This document shows, in pieces, positions 1 through 7,797 of a DNA stretch of 64,000 bases. The position numbers and the translations under genes are program-made. This DNA is from JACJWR01 sp964474045 (GTDB lineage: Bacteria; Actinomycetota; Actinomycetes; S36-B12; UBA10799). The notes under the pieces were generated by a model, which made no database searches, had not been told where the DNA came from, and saw nothing but the letters and a program-made list of their open reading frames with translations. The stretch covers positions 196,680 through 260,679 of the forward strand of contig CAYYRC010000001.1 in the NCBI GenBank assembly GCA_964474045.1, read 5' to 3'. Every line of letters starts with the position of its first letter. Position 1 is the stretch's first letter.

Positions 1-1
1 G

Positions 2-211
2 GTCGCTCGCGCCGTGGCGCGCCAAGTCGCGCGCGGCGACGATCCCGGCCGGGCTGCGGCACGCGGGGAACAGGCGCTGCCGGGCGCTTCTGCATCCGTC
101 GCCCGTGACGGCGGCGACGCGTTGGTCACCGTGACCGTCGCCTTGCGGCTGCCCTTCCGCCTGAGCACGACGGTGACCCGCACCGCTCGCACCAGCCTGG
201 AGCTGCCATGA
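2..211 (+). CDS. TadE-like pilus protein, 3' fragment
   Basis: The 5' end lies outside the window, so only about 69 C-terminal residues are seen. The end has alternating hydrophobic beta-strand character (ALVTVTVALRLPF) followed by RTARTSLELP. This is the usual tail of the small TadE-like pseudopilins encoded in actinobacterial Tad/Flp-type loci. The stop overlaps the start of the next gene (ATGA at 208-211), so the two are translationally coupled. The family call rests on this C-terminal pattern and on the TadE/TadG-like gene next door. Confidence 0.55.
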   Translation, partial: VARAVARQVARGDDPGRAAARGEQALPGASASVARDGGDALVTVTVALRLPFRLSTTVTRTARTSLELP

Positions 212-594
212 CGCCTCGCGATGGCTGCGACCGGGGTTCCATGACGCTCAACGTTGTGTTCTTCGGGGTCCTGCTGGCTTTCGCCTTCGCCACGGTGATG
301 GTCGTTGAGTCCGTGCTGGCGACGCAGGTCCGGGTATCGCAGGCGGCTGACCTGGCCGCCCTGTCCGCGGCTGCGAAGGTGTGGTCGGGCGAGGCGGTGG
401 CCTGCGCGGAGGCGGGCAGGATCGCCGCGGCGCACCGGGTGTCCGTGTCCCAGTGCCGCACGGACGGCCTCGACGTGCAGGTCGAGGTCGCGGCGCCGCC
501 CGATCTGCCGGTGGCCCCGATCGTGCCGGAAGCACGGACTCTGCGGGTATCTGCGGTCGCCCGGGCGGGACCTCCACCGCTGGAGGGCCGCTAG
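208..594 (+). CDS. Rv3654c-like TadE/TadG-type secreted pilus protein
   Basis: A 128-residue protein with a short basic N-terminus (MTPRDGCDRG) and one long hydrophobic segment at about residues 12-33. It continues into QVRVSQAADLAALSAAA, which is the characteristic N-terminal helix of TadG-like minor pilins. The rest would be exported. Two cysteines (about residues 70 and 83) may pair. It is last in the Tad-type operon and overlaps the upstream TadE-like gene by ATGA. In Mycobacterium and Streptomyces such genes sit beside the same DUF1998 helicase that follows here on the opposite strand, which supports the assignment. The exact function in a pilus is inferred. Confidence 0.7.
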   Translation: MTPRDGCDRGSMTLNVVFFGVLLAFAFATVMVVESVLATQVRVSQAADLAALSAAAKVWSGEAVACAEAGRIAAAHRVSVSQCRTDGLDVQVEVAAPPDLPVAPIVPEARTLRVSAVARAGPPPLEGR

Positions 595-670
595 CGGCAC
601 CCGCGAGCGACGGCCGGCACCCGGGAGCGACGGCCGGCACCCGGGAGCGACGGGCGGCACCCCGGAGCGA
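595..670. repeat. 20-bp tandem repeat, about 3.8 copies
   Basis: Four consecutive units with period 20 begin at 595, 615, 635 and 655. The consensus is CGGCACCCGGGAGCGACGGC, with one or two substitutions in the first and last units. The array begins directly after the stop codon of the TadG-like gene and ends just before the stop of the convergent helicase gene, so it fills the convergent intergenic space. It is not an obvious hairpin terminator. Confidence 0.85.
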
Positions 671-679
671 TCTGCCCAG

Positions 680-2956
680 CTAACCCGGACCGACCAGGGC
701 GGTCAGCAACTTCACCGCGCCGCCCTTGTCCAGCGGGTTGTTGCCGTTGCCGCACTTGGGGCTCTGGACGCAGCGGGGACAGCCGTCGGCGCACTCGCAC
801 GCGGCTACCACGTCGCGGGTCGCGGCCAGCCAGTGCTCCGCGCCCTGGTAGCCACGGGCGGCGAATCCCATGCCGCCGGGGTAGCCGTCGTACACGAACA
901 CGGTCGGCTCTCCGGTGCTGGGGTGCAGCGCGGTGGAGAGGCCGCCGATGTCCCAGCGATCGCAGGTCGCGATGAGCGGAAGCAGCCCGATGGCCGCATG
1001 CTCGGCCGCGTGCGCCGCACCGGCCACGTCGATGACGCCGAGCTCAACGGGCAGCTCGGCGGGCAGCGACCACCACACCGCGGCGGTGCGCAGGTTCTGC
1101 GGCGGGAGCTCGAGCGGGTGCGTGCCGAGCACCTCGCCGGGTGATCCGCCGCCGTCGGCAGCGGTTCGGCGGCGCTGGAACGCATAGACCTGTCGGGTGA
1201 TGTCCACCTCGCCGAGGCGCAGCAACCCGGCACCCAGCCGCTGCTCCTGCCGCACCGCCAAGACGTCGAGCGAGCTGCGGGATAGCGCGATCGTCGTGAC
1301 GTCGTCGCCGGTCGCGACCGCGAAGGCGACGCTGTCGTCCAGGAGCAGCTCGCGGATCAGGTAGTACTCGCCCTGGTGGACGTAGACGGCGCCCGGGTGC
1401 ACGGTGGCGGGCGCCGCAGAACCGTCTACCGTGCCGAGCAAACGGCCGGTGTCGACCTCGACGATGCGCACAGCCGAGCCCCCGATGCCGCGCATGTCCG
1501 TGATCGGCTCGGGAGCCCCCACATGAGGCCAGAACACCCCGTTGGGCCGCCGCCGGAGCACCCCCTCGGCCACGAGATCATCGACCAGCACGGTGGCGCC
1601 CGCGCCGAAGTCCGCCAGATCAGTCGGCGTGAGTGGTGCTTCGGCGGCGGCGGCAAGGAGGTGCTGCCTGAGCACAGCAGGGTTCTGCGGGTCGAGAATC
1701 GTGACCTCTGCCGGTTCATCGAAGATCGCCTCCGGCCGCGACAGGTAGTAGTGGTCCAGCGGGTCGTCATCGGCGACCAGCACCGCCACCGCGTCGGCAC
1801 CGGCCCTGCCAGCGCGGCCCACCTGCTGCCAGAAGGACGACAGCCGACCCGGCCACCCCGCCAGCAGCACGGCGTCCAGGCCAGCAATGTCCATGCCGAG
1901 CTCCAGCGCGTTCGTGCTCGCCGCGCCCAGCAGCTCCCCAGACTTGAGCCCCCGCTCGATCTCACGCCGCTCCTCGGCCAGCAGGCCGGCACGGTAGGCG
2001 CGCACCGGGGCATCGCCGCCGAGTGCCTCGCGCACTTGCAGTGCCACCCGCTCCGCCCCCGTCCGCGAGGGGACGAACGCCAGGGTGCGGCGCCCGTCGC
2101 GCAGCAGCCCCGTCATCAGCCCGGCCACCTCCGACCGGCTGCCCGCCCCCACGGCCTCCGGGGCGCGCAGCACGACGCTCACCCGTCCCCGCGGTGAGGC
2201 GTCCTCGGTCACCGCGACCATCGGCGCTCCCACCAGCAGCTCGGCTGGCCCGGCGGGGTCGGCTGAGCTGCTGGCAGAGGCGGCGATGACCAGGGGCGCG
2301 GCGGGCGCTGCGGAGGCGCCAGAAGGCGACGTCCGCCGCGTTGCCAGGCGGCGCAGGCGGCGCAGCACCAGCGCCGTGTGCGACCCGAACACCCCTCGGT
2401 ACACGTGGCACTCGTCCACCACGATGAGACGCAGGTTGACCAGCACCCGGTGCCAGCGGCGATGCCGGGGCAGCATCGAGATCCCGAGCATGTCGGGGTT
2501 GGTGATGATGACCTGCGCGTGCGCGGCGATCCATTCGCGCTCCTCGGCCGGGGTGTCGCCGTCGAGTACCCCGATACGCAGGCCGGTCCACGCCAGCGAC
2601 TTGGCCTGGTCGTGGCCGAGCGCCTTGGTGGGGGCCAGGTAGATGGCGGTCGCCCTCGGATCGGCGCCCAGGATCGCGGCCGCCGCGGCCTGGTAGATCA
2701 GCGACTTTCCCGAGCCGGTTCCGGTGGCGACCACCACGTTCTGCCCCGCCGCCACCGCGTCGAGCGCCGACACCTGGTGCCGCCACAGCGTGAGGACGCC
2801 AGCCGCGGCCAGCCGAGCGGCGACGTCAGGGCCCAGCCAGTCCGGCACCGGGCAGGTATCCGCCGGACGTGCGGGCAGCTCGCGGACGTGGGCGGCGCCG
2901 ACCCGCAGCTGCTCGATCGCGTTATTCGCGACGGCGATGGGGTGTCCTGCGGTCAT
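680..2956 (-). CDS. DEAD/DEAH-box helicase with C-terminal DUF1998 domain (Rv3649-like)
   Basis: Superfamily 2 helicase of about 758 residues. Visible motifs are Walker A GTGSGKS, the DEAH-type box DECH, a conserved helicase C region with QVGRAGRAG, and the Cys-rich C-terminal signature C-E-C-A-D-G-C-P-R-C...SPKCGNGN typical of DUF1998 (possible metal site). It probably acts in DNA repair (MrfA-like helicases are the best studied relatives), but that is inference. I choose the ATG at 2956 (MTAGHPIAV). An upstream in-frame start at 3016 would add a poorly conserved 20-residue leader. It is divergent from the bldG-like gene, as in Streptomyces. Confidence 0.9.
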   Translation of the reverse strand: MTAGHPIAVANNAIEQLRVGAAHVRELPARPADTCPVPDWLGPDVAARLAAAGVLTLWRHQVSALDAVAAGQNVVVATGTGSGKSLIYQAAAAAILGADPRATAIYLAPTKALGHDQAKSLAWTGLRIGVLDGDTPAEEREWIAAHAQVIITNPDMLGISMLPRHRRWHRVLVNLRLIVVDECHVYRGVFGSHTALVLRRLRRLATRRTSPSGASAAPAAPLVIAASASSSADPAGPAELLVGAPMVAVTEDASPRGRVSVVLRAPEAVGAGSRSEVAGLMTGLLRDGRRTLAFVPSRTGAERVALQVREALGGDAPVRAYRAGLLAEERREIERGLKSGELLGAASTNALELGMDIAGLDAVLLAGWPGRLSSFWQQVGRAGRAGADAVAVLVADDDPLDHYYLSRPEAIFDEPAEVTILDPQNPAVLRQHLLAAAAEAPLTPTDLADFGAGATVLVDDLVAEGVLRRRPNGVFWPHVGAPEPITDMRGIGGSAVRIVEVDTGRLLGTVDGSAAPATVHPGAVYVHQGEYYLIRELLLDDSVAFAVATGDDVTTIALSRSSLDVLAVRQEQRLGAGLLRLGEVDITRQVYAFQRRRTAADGGGSPGEVLGTHPLELPPQNLRTAAVWWSLPAELPVELGVIDVAGAAHAAEHAAIGLLPLIATCDRWDIGGLSTALHPSTGEPTVFVYDGYPGGMGFAARGYQGAEHWLAATRDVVAACECADGCPRCVQSPKCGNGNNPLDKGGAVKLLTALVGPG

Positions 2957-3047
2957 GGGACAATCGTGCGCCCGACCCACGACACAACCCGCGGCGGTGT
3001 GCCAGAGTGGCACCACCGGAACTGATCACGATGGTCGAGGAGCAGCG

Positions 3048-3389
3048 TTGGACCTGGAGTTGGACTCCTCCCGATTGGCCGACGCCGTGGTGGTGTCCGT
3101 CGCCGGCGAGCTCGATGCCCTGGCCGCGCCCCAGCTGGACGACTTCCTGGCGCCCTACGTCGCCGAGCGGCCGTCCCTGCTCGTGCTGGACCTGTCGGGG
3201 GTGACCTTCCTGGACTCCACCGGCCTGGGCGTCGTGATCAAGGCCCTGAAGCATGTTCGCGAGCATGGTGGCGAGGTGGCGGCCGTCTACACCTCGCCCC
3301 GCGTGGCGAAGGTCTTCCAGATCACCGGGATCGACCAGGCCATGGTCGTGGGCGCGTCGGTCGAGGCCGTCGTGGCCGGGCGCAGCTGA
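3048..3389 (+). CDS. bldG: STAS-domain anti-sigma factor antagonist (BldG-like)
   Basis: A 113-residue single STAS domain. The phospho-acceptor loop FLDSTGLGV is intact, with the serine at about residue 57, so it should be switched by a partner kinase. The start is a TTG at 3048. It is preceded by GTCGAGGAG with good spacing and gives LDLELDSSRL, the normal N-terminus. No better ATG exists in frame. The next gene is an anti-sigma HATPase overlapping by TGATG. In Streptomyces the same order (helicase, bldG, anti-sigma, hppA) surrounds bldG, so I use that symbol. Control of a stress or developmental sigma factor is inferred. Confidence 0.85.
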   Translation: MDLELDSSRLADAVVVSVAGELDALAAPQLDDFLAPYVAERPSLLVLDLSGVTFLDSTGLGVVIKALKHVREHGGEVAAVYTSPRVAKVFQITGIDQAMVVGASVEAVVAGRS

Positions 3390-3742
3390 TGCAGGTCGCC
3401 TACCTCCGCGTCCCGCCCACCGAGGCCCAGTTCCGCACCGCCCGCATGGTCGCCGCGTCCGTGGCGCGGCAGGCCGACTTCCCGGCCGAGCAGGTGGAGG
3501 ACGTGAAGCTGGCCGTCAACGAGGCCTGCGCCCTGCACCGCGGCGCAGTGGCGCCGCTGGAGCTCGTGTTCGACCTCGAGGGCGCGCGGCTGGAGGTGCT
3601 CGTGGGTCCGTCGGCGGCCCCCGCGGTGGCGGAGCCGGAGAGCCAGATGGCCCTGACGATCCTGCGGGCGATCGTGCCGGAGTTCGAGGCCGGCGCCAAC
3701 GGCCTTCGGCTGGCTTGGCCCGGTCCGGTGGCGGACGCCTGA
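3389..3742 (+). CDS. Anti-sigma factor, RsbW/SpoIIAB-type HATPase
   Basis: A 117-residue GHKL-type ATPase fold protein. The N-box helix is visible as DVKLAVNEACA (about residues 32-42), carrying the catalytic Glu and Mg-binding Asn. The later G boxes are weak, as in other small actinobacterial anti-sigma kinases. The gene begins inside the stop of the STAS gene (TGATG), which implies coupled synthesis of the antagonist pair. The likely role is to bind a SigB/SigF-type sigma factor and phosphorylate the STAS partner. No sigma gene is adjacent, so the target is unknown. Confidence 0.8.
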   Translation: MQVAYLRVPPTEAQFRTARMVAASVARQADFPAEQVEDVKLAVNEACALHRGAVAPLELVFDLEGARLEVLVGPSAAPAVAEPESQMALTILRAIVPEFEAGANGLRLAWPGPVADA

Positions 3743-3890
3743 CCGAAGTCCCACGCAGGCGGCGTGTTGCGCGACGGGGGCGACGGTAAGCGACGGTTTA
3801 CTGAGGCCTAGACTTCCGCGCGTCCAAGCGGGGTCCGGGCGCCGTCGCGGCGTCGTCCCCACAGCACGTTCCTGATGATTGGGAGAGTTC

Positions 3891-6257
3891 ATGTCGATTG
3901 GCAGTCTGGCTGCCGCGGCTGAAGTCACCGTCTCCGGTACCAACTACACGGTGGTGATCGTCGTGGCGATCATCGCGCTCGCGGCGCTCGCCGTCGCGGG
4001 ATGGTTGGTCCGGTCGGTGCTCGCCGCAAGTGAAGGCACCGAAAGTATGAAGGACATCGCGCGCGCCGTCCAGGAGGGCGCCGCGGCGTACCTGGCCCGG
4101 CAGTTCAAGACGCTGTCGATCTTCGCGGTCATCGTCTTCTTCGTGCTGTTCCTGCTGCCGGCGGACAACACCGGGGAGCGGATCGGCCGCTCGATCTTCT
4201 TCGTCGTCGGGGCGGTCTTCTCGGCCATCACCGGCTATGTCGGCATGTGGCTGGCGGTGCGCGCCAACGTCCGCGTGGCGGCTGCCGCCAAGGACGAGGG
4301 CGAGCAGCCCGCCATGCGGATCGCGTTCCGCACCGGCGGCGTCGCCGGCATGTTCACCGTGGGCCTGGGCCTGCTCGGCGCCTCCATCGTCGTGCTGGCC
4401 TACAAGGGCGACGCCCCCAAGGTGCTGGAGGGCTTCGGCTTCGGCGCCGCGCTGCTGGCGATGTTCATGCGAGTCGGCGGCGGCATCTTCACCAAGGCCG
4501 CCGACGTGGGTGCGGACCTGGTCGGCAAGGTCGAGCAGGGCATCCCGGAGGACGACCCCCGCAACGCCGCCACCATCGCGGACAACGTGGGCGACAACGT
4601 CGGCGACTGCGCCGGTATGGCCGCGGACCTGTTCGAGTCCTACGCGGTGACGCTGGTCGCCGCGCTCATCCTGGGCAAGGCCGCCTTCGGCGAGCTCGGC
4701 TTGGTGTACCCGCTGGTCGTCCCCGCGATCGGTGTCATCACCGCCGTCATCGGCATCCTCGCGGTGTCGCCGCGGCCGTCGGACCGTTCCGGCATGCAGG
4801 CGATCAACCGTGGCTTCTTCATCTCGGCGGTCGCGTCGGCGGTGCTGGTGGGCATCGCCACGTGGGTGTTCCTGCCCGCCCGGCTGGTGGACTTCAAGGG
4901 TGTGGCAGTCGAGGGCCTGGGCATCGTGGGCGAGGTGGACGCGTTCAACCCCCGCGTGCTGGCTATCGGCGCCGTGATCATCGGCATCCTGTTGGCAGCT
5001 GCGATCCAGCAGTTGACCGGCTACTTCACCGAGACCAACAGGCCCCCGGTGGACGAGGTCGCGCGCACGTCGCTGACCGGTCCCGCGACGGTGATTCTGT
5101 CGGGCATCTCGCTCGGTCTGGAGTCGGCGGTGTACTCCGCGCTGCTCATCGCCGCGGCGGTCTACGGGGCGTTCCTGCTCGGTGCCGGCTCGGTGACGCT
5201 GTCGCTGTTCGCCGTGGCGCTCGCCGGAACCGGCCTGCTCACCACGGTGGGCGTGATCGTGGCCATGGACACCTTCGGCCCAGTGTCGGACAACGCCCAG
5301 GGCATCGCCGAGATGTCCGGGGACTTCGAGCACGGCAGCGAGGGCGCCAAGATCCTCACCAGCCTCGACGCCGTGGGCAACACCACGAAGGCGATCACCA
5401 AGGGCATCGCCATCGCGACCGCTGTGCTGGCCGCGACGGCGTTGTTCGGCTCGTTCCAGGATGCGGTCAAGGCCGCGTCGGCGGAGGCGATCGACACCAC
5501 CCAGGCGGCAGGTTCGGCGCTGTTCACCTTCCTGCAGGGCAGCGGGCAGTACCTGGGCGTGCTCGACGTGTCCAACCCGCGCAACCTGGTGGGCCTGATC
5601 ATCGGGGCCGCTGTGGTGTTCATGTTCTCCGGCCTGGCGATCAACGCCGTGACCCGGGCCGCCGGCGCGATCATCTTCGAGGTGCGCCGCCAGTTCAAGG
5701 AGAAGCCGGGCATCATGGAGGGCACCGACCGCCCCGAGTACGGCCGCGTGGTGGACATCTGCACCCGCGACTCGCTGCGCGAGCTGGCGACGCCCGGTCT
5801 GCTGGCGATCCTCACGCCGATCGCTGTGGGCTTCGGCCTGGGCGTCGGCGCGCTGGGCTCCTACCTGGCCGGCACCATCGCCACCGGCGTGCTGATGGCG
5901 GTGTTCCTGTCCAACTCGGGTGGCGCCTGGGACAACGCGAAGAAGTACGTCGAGGACGGGCACTTCGGCGGCAAGGGCTCTGAGGCCCACACCGCCACGG
6001 TGGTCGGCGACACGGTCGGCGACCCGTTCAAGGACACCGCCGGCCCGGCGATCAACCCGCTGATCAAGGTTATGAACCTGGTCGCGCTGCTGATCGCCCC
6101 GGCGGTTGTGGCGCTCTCGATCGGCGAGTCGGCCAACGGGGCGCTGCGCTACGGCATCGCGATCCTGGCGGCGCTCATCGTCATCGGCGCGGTTGTCGTG
6201 TCCAAGCGGCGGACCTCGGCGGCGGATGCGCCGATCGAGGAGACCGTTAACGCCTGA
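3891..6257 (+). CDS. hppA: Membrane-bound proton-translocating pyrophosphatase, K+-independent type
   Basis: A 788-residue multi-pass membrane pump that hydrolyses pyrophosphate to export or store H+. The substrate-binding signature DVGADLVGKVE is at about residue 205, followed by acidic D-D-x-R-N and DNVGDNVGDCAGMAAD. The second and third motifs, DTFGPVSDNAQGIAEM and SNSGGAWDNAKKYVE plus GDPFKDTAGPAINPL, are intact. The motif GNTTKA (about residue 497) carries Lys where K+-dependent pumps have Ala, which predicts potassium independence. The start ATG at 3891 has GGGAGAG upstream; an earlier in-frame start has no RBS. A strong terminator follows at 6277. Confidence 0.97.
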   Translation: MSIGSLAAAAEVTVSGTNYTVVIVVAIIALAALAVAGWLVRSVLAASEGTESMKDIARAVQEGAAAYLARQFKTLSIFAVIVFFVLFLLPADNTGERIGRSIFFVVGAVFSAITGYVGMWLAVRANVRVAAAAKDEGEQPAMRIAFRTGGVAGMFTVGLGLLGASIVVLAYKGDAPKVLEGFGFGAALLAMFMRVGGGIFTKAADVGADLVGKVEQGIPEDDPRNAATIADNVGDNVGDCAGMAADLFESYAVTLVAALILGKAAFGELGLVYPLVVPAIGVITAVIGILAVSPRPSDRSGMQAINRGFFISAVASAVLVGIATWVFLPARLVDFKGVAVEGLGIVGEVDAFNPRVLAIGAVIIGILLAAAIQQLTGYFTETNRPPVDEVARTSLTGPATVILSGISLGLESAVYSALLIAAAVYGAFLLGAGSVTLSLFAVALAGTGLLTTVGVIVAMDTFGPVSDNAQGIAEMSGDFEHGSEGAKILTSLDAVGNTTKAITKGIAIATAVLAATALFGSFQDAVKAASAEAIDTTQAAGSALFTFLQGSGQYLGVLDVSNPRNLVGLIIGAAVVFMFSGLAINAVTRAAGAIIFEVRRQFKEKPGIMEGTDRPEYGRVVDICTRDSLRELATPGLLAILTPIAVGFGLGVGALGSYLAGTIATGVLMAVFLSNSGGAWDNAKKYVEDGHFGGKGSEAHTATVVGDTVGDPFKDTAGPAINPLIKVMNLVALLIAPAVVALSIGESANGALRYGIAILAALIVIGAVVVSKRRTSAADAPIEETVNA

Positions 6258-6276
6258 GGCTGACTTCAGCCACCTC

Positions 6277-6327
6277 CGAAGCGGCGGTGTCGCCCTGGTC
6301 CTGAGCCCGGGCGACACCGCCGCTTCG
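6277..6327 (+). terminator. Perfect 19-bp hairpin terminator after hppA
   Basis: The left arm 6277-6295 is the exact reverse complement of 6309-6327, with a 13-nt loop. It lies 19 nt after the hppA stop and before the methyltransferase gene. There is no clear U-tract, as is common in high-GC actinobacteria. The stem is very GC-rich. Confidence 0.85.
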
Positions 6328-6389
6328 CGCGTCCCTGCGCGCTGACCCGCAGCCCGCGGGCGCGAGGAGCAGGTGGTAGGGATGGAGTC

Positions 6390-7721
6390 GTGAGCCACAC
6401 CGAAGGCGCGCTGGGCCTGGACGAGCTCGCCCGGATGGTGGGGGAGCTACCCCTCGCCGGGGCTCCCGACCCGCGCGCGTTCGACGTCCAAACTTGGACC
6501 CCGCCGACGGCGCTGCGCCGCGACCTCGGTGTGCCGGAATCGCTATGGGTGGTATCGGATCGGCGTCCCACCAGCGGCCCGCTGGCGCCCCAGCACGTCA
6601 TGGGGGTGGGCGGTGCCTCCGAGTCGCTGGCGACGATCACGCCCCGCGAGCCGGTGGCCGCGGCGCTCGACCTCGGCTGCGGCAGCGGCGTCCAGGCGCT
6701 GCTGCTGGGCTACCACGCCGACCGGGTGGTGGCCAGCGACATCAGTCCCCGGGCACTGTGGTGCACGGCGCTGACGTGCGCGCTCAACGACCGGCCGGTG
6801 CCCGAACTCGTGCTGGCCGACCTTGCGGGCCCTTTCGCGCCGGACGAGTTCGATCTTGTGGTGTCCGACCCGCCGTTTGTGATGGCACCCGAGGCGCGCC
6901 ACGTCTACCGCGACTCCCCGGCCCCGGCGGACACGCTCACGGCGCGGCTGCTGGCCGACATCGCCCGGATCCTGCGCCCGAGCGGGACCGTCGTGCTGCT
7001 GACGTCCTGGCTGGTGCCCGACGACGGCGACTGGGCCACGCGGGTGCTCGGCTGGGCCGAGGCTGGCAGCTGGCAGCGCTTCTGGGCGGCTCTGCGCGAG
7101 CAGGTGACGCCGGAGCAGTACGTGGACCTGTGGTTGCTCGACTCCGGGCAGGGCCGCGATGCCGAACTGCGGCTGCGCTGGGAGCACCATCTGGAAGCCA
7201 TGGGGGCCGCCGCGATCGGCTTCGGCTGGGTGCTGGGGGTGACGTCGGCGGGCGCCGCGGACGAGCCCCCGGGGGGAATCTGGGCCGAGGACGTCAGGTC
7301 CGCCCGGGTGCTGCCGACAGGTGCCCAGGTGCGCGCCGAACTCGACCGCCGGCAAGCCCTGCCGGGCGCGGCCGATCTGCTCGGCCGGGGGCTACGGCTG
7401 GCCGACGACGCAGTGCTCACGGCGGTCGACGTCGGTGGCCACGCGGCAGCCGCGGACGCGCTGCTGCTGTCCATGGCGTCGAGCTGGCGTGGCCCGCAGC
7501 CGCTGGACCCTGCGCTGTCTTGGCTGTTCGCGCGCGTGACGGCCGACCGCGACGCTCGGGTGGGCCGGACGATCACGCTGGCCGAGCTGCTGCCGGCTTG
7601 CGCCGACGACACCGGATGGGAGGCCGCCGACGTGCTCGTGTCATGGTTGTCGGGGGTCCGTGATCTGCTCGGTGCGGGGTTCGCCGCGCTTGACGGCGGG
7701 CCCGGTCCGGCGCGACAGTGA
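6390..7721 (+). CDS. SAM-dependent methyltransferase, PrmC/RsmC-like (DUF7059-type N-terminus)
   Basis: A 443-residue protein. A SAM-binding motif I LDLGCGSGVQA is at about residues 93-103, the acidic motif II VVASDISPRA follows, and VVSDPPFVM (about 150-158) is the NPPY-type catalytic motif seen in enzymes modifying amide or exocyclic amino nitrogens. An N-terminal helical domain and a long C-terminal extension are typical of the actinobacterial family found between hppA and topA. The target (rRNA, tRNA or protein Gln) is unknown. The start GTG at 6390 is chosen because it gives VSHTEGALGL. Confidence 0.85.
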   Translation: MSHTEGALGLDELARMVGELPLAGAPDPRAFDVQTWTPPTALRRDLGVPESLWVVSDRRPTSGPLAPQHVMGVGGASESLATITPREPVAAALDLGCGSGVQALLLGYHADRVVASDISPRALWCTALTCALNDRPVPELVLADLAGPFAPDEFDLVVSDPPFVMAPEARHVYRDSPAPADTLTARLLADIARILRPSGTVVLLTSWLVPDDGDWATRVLGWAEAGSWQRFWAALREQVTPEQYVDLWLLDSGQGRDAELRLRWEHHLEAMGAAAIGFGWVLGVTSAGAADEPPGGIWAEDVRSARVLPTGAQVRAELDRRQALPGAADLLGRGLRLADDAVLTAVDVGGHAAAADALLLSMASSWRGPQPLDPALSWLFARVTADRDARVGRTITLAELLPACADDTGWEAADVLVSWLSGVRDLLGAGFAALDGGPGPARQ

Positions 7722-7797
7722 CCCCCCGCGGGAAGTCCTCGCCCCATGGCAGGGACGATGATGCCGCTGACCGACCACGACCGAAGGAGTGTGCGCA

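Noticed and set aside
3798..6398. 866-codon open frame antisense to hppA
   Set aside because: It is a high-GC shadow: composition is His/Arg/Asp/Gln-rich without domains, and hppA on the other strand is unmistakable.
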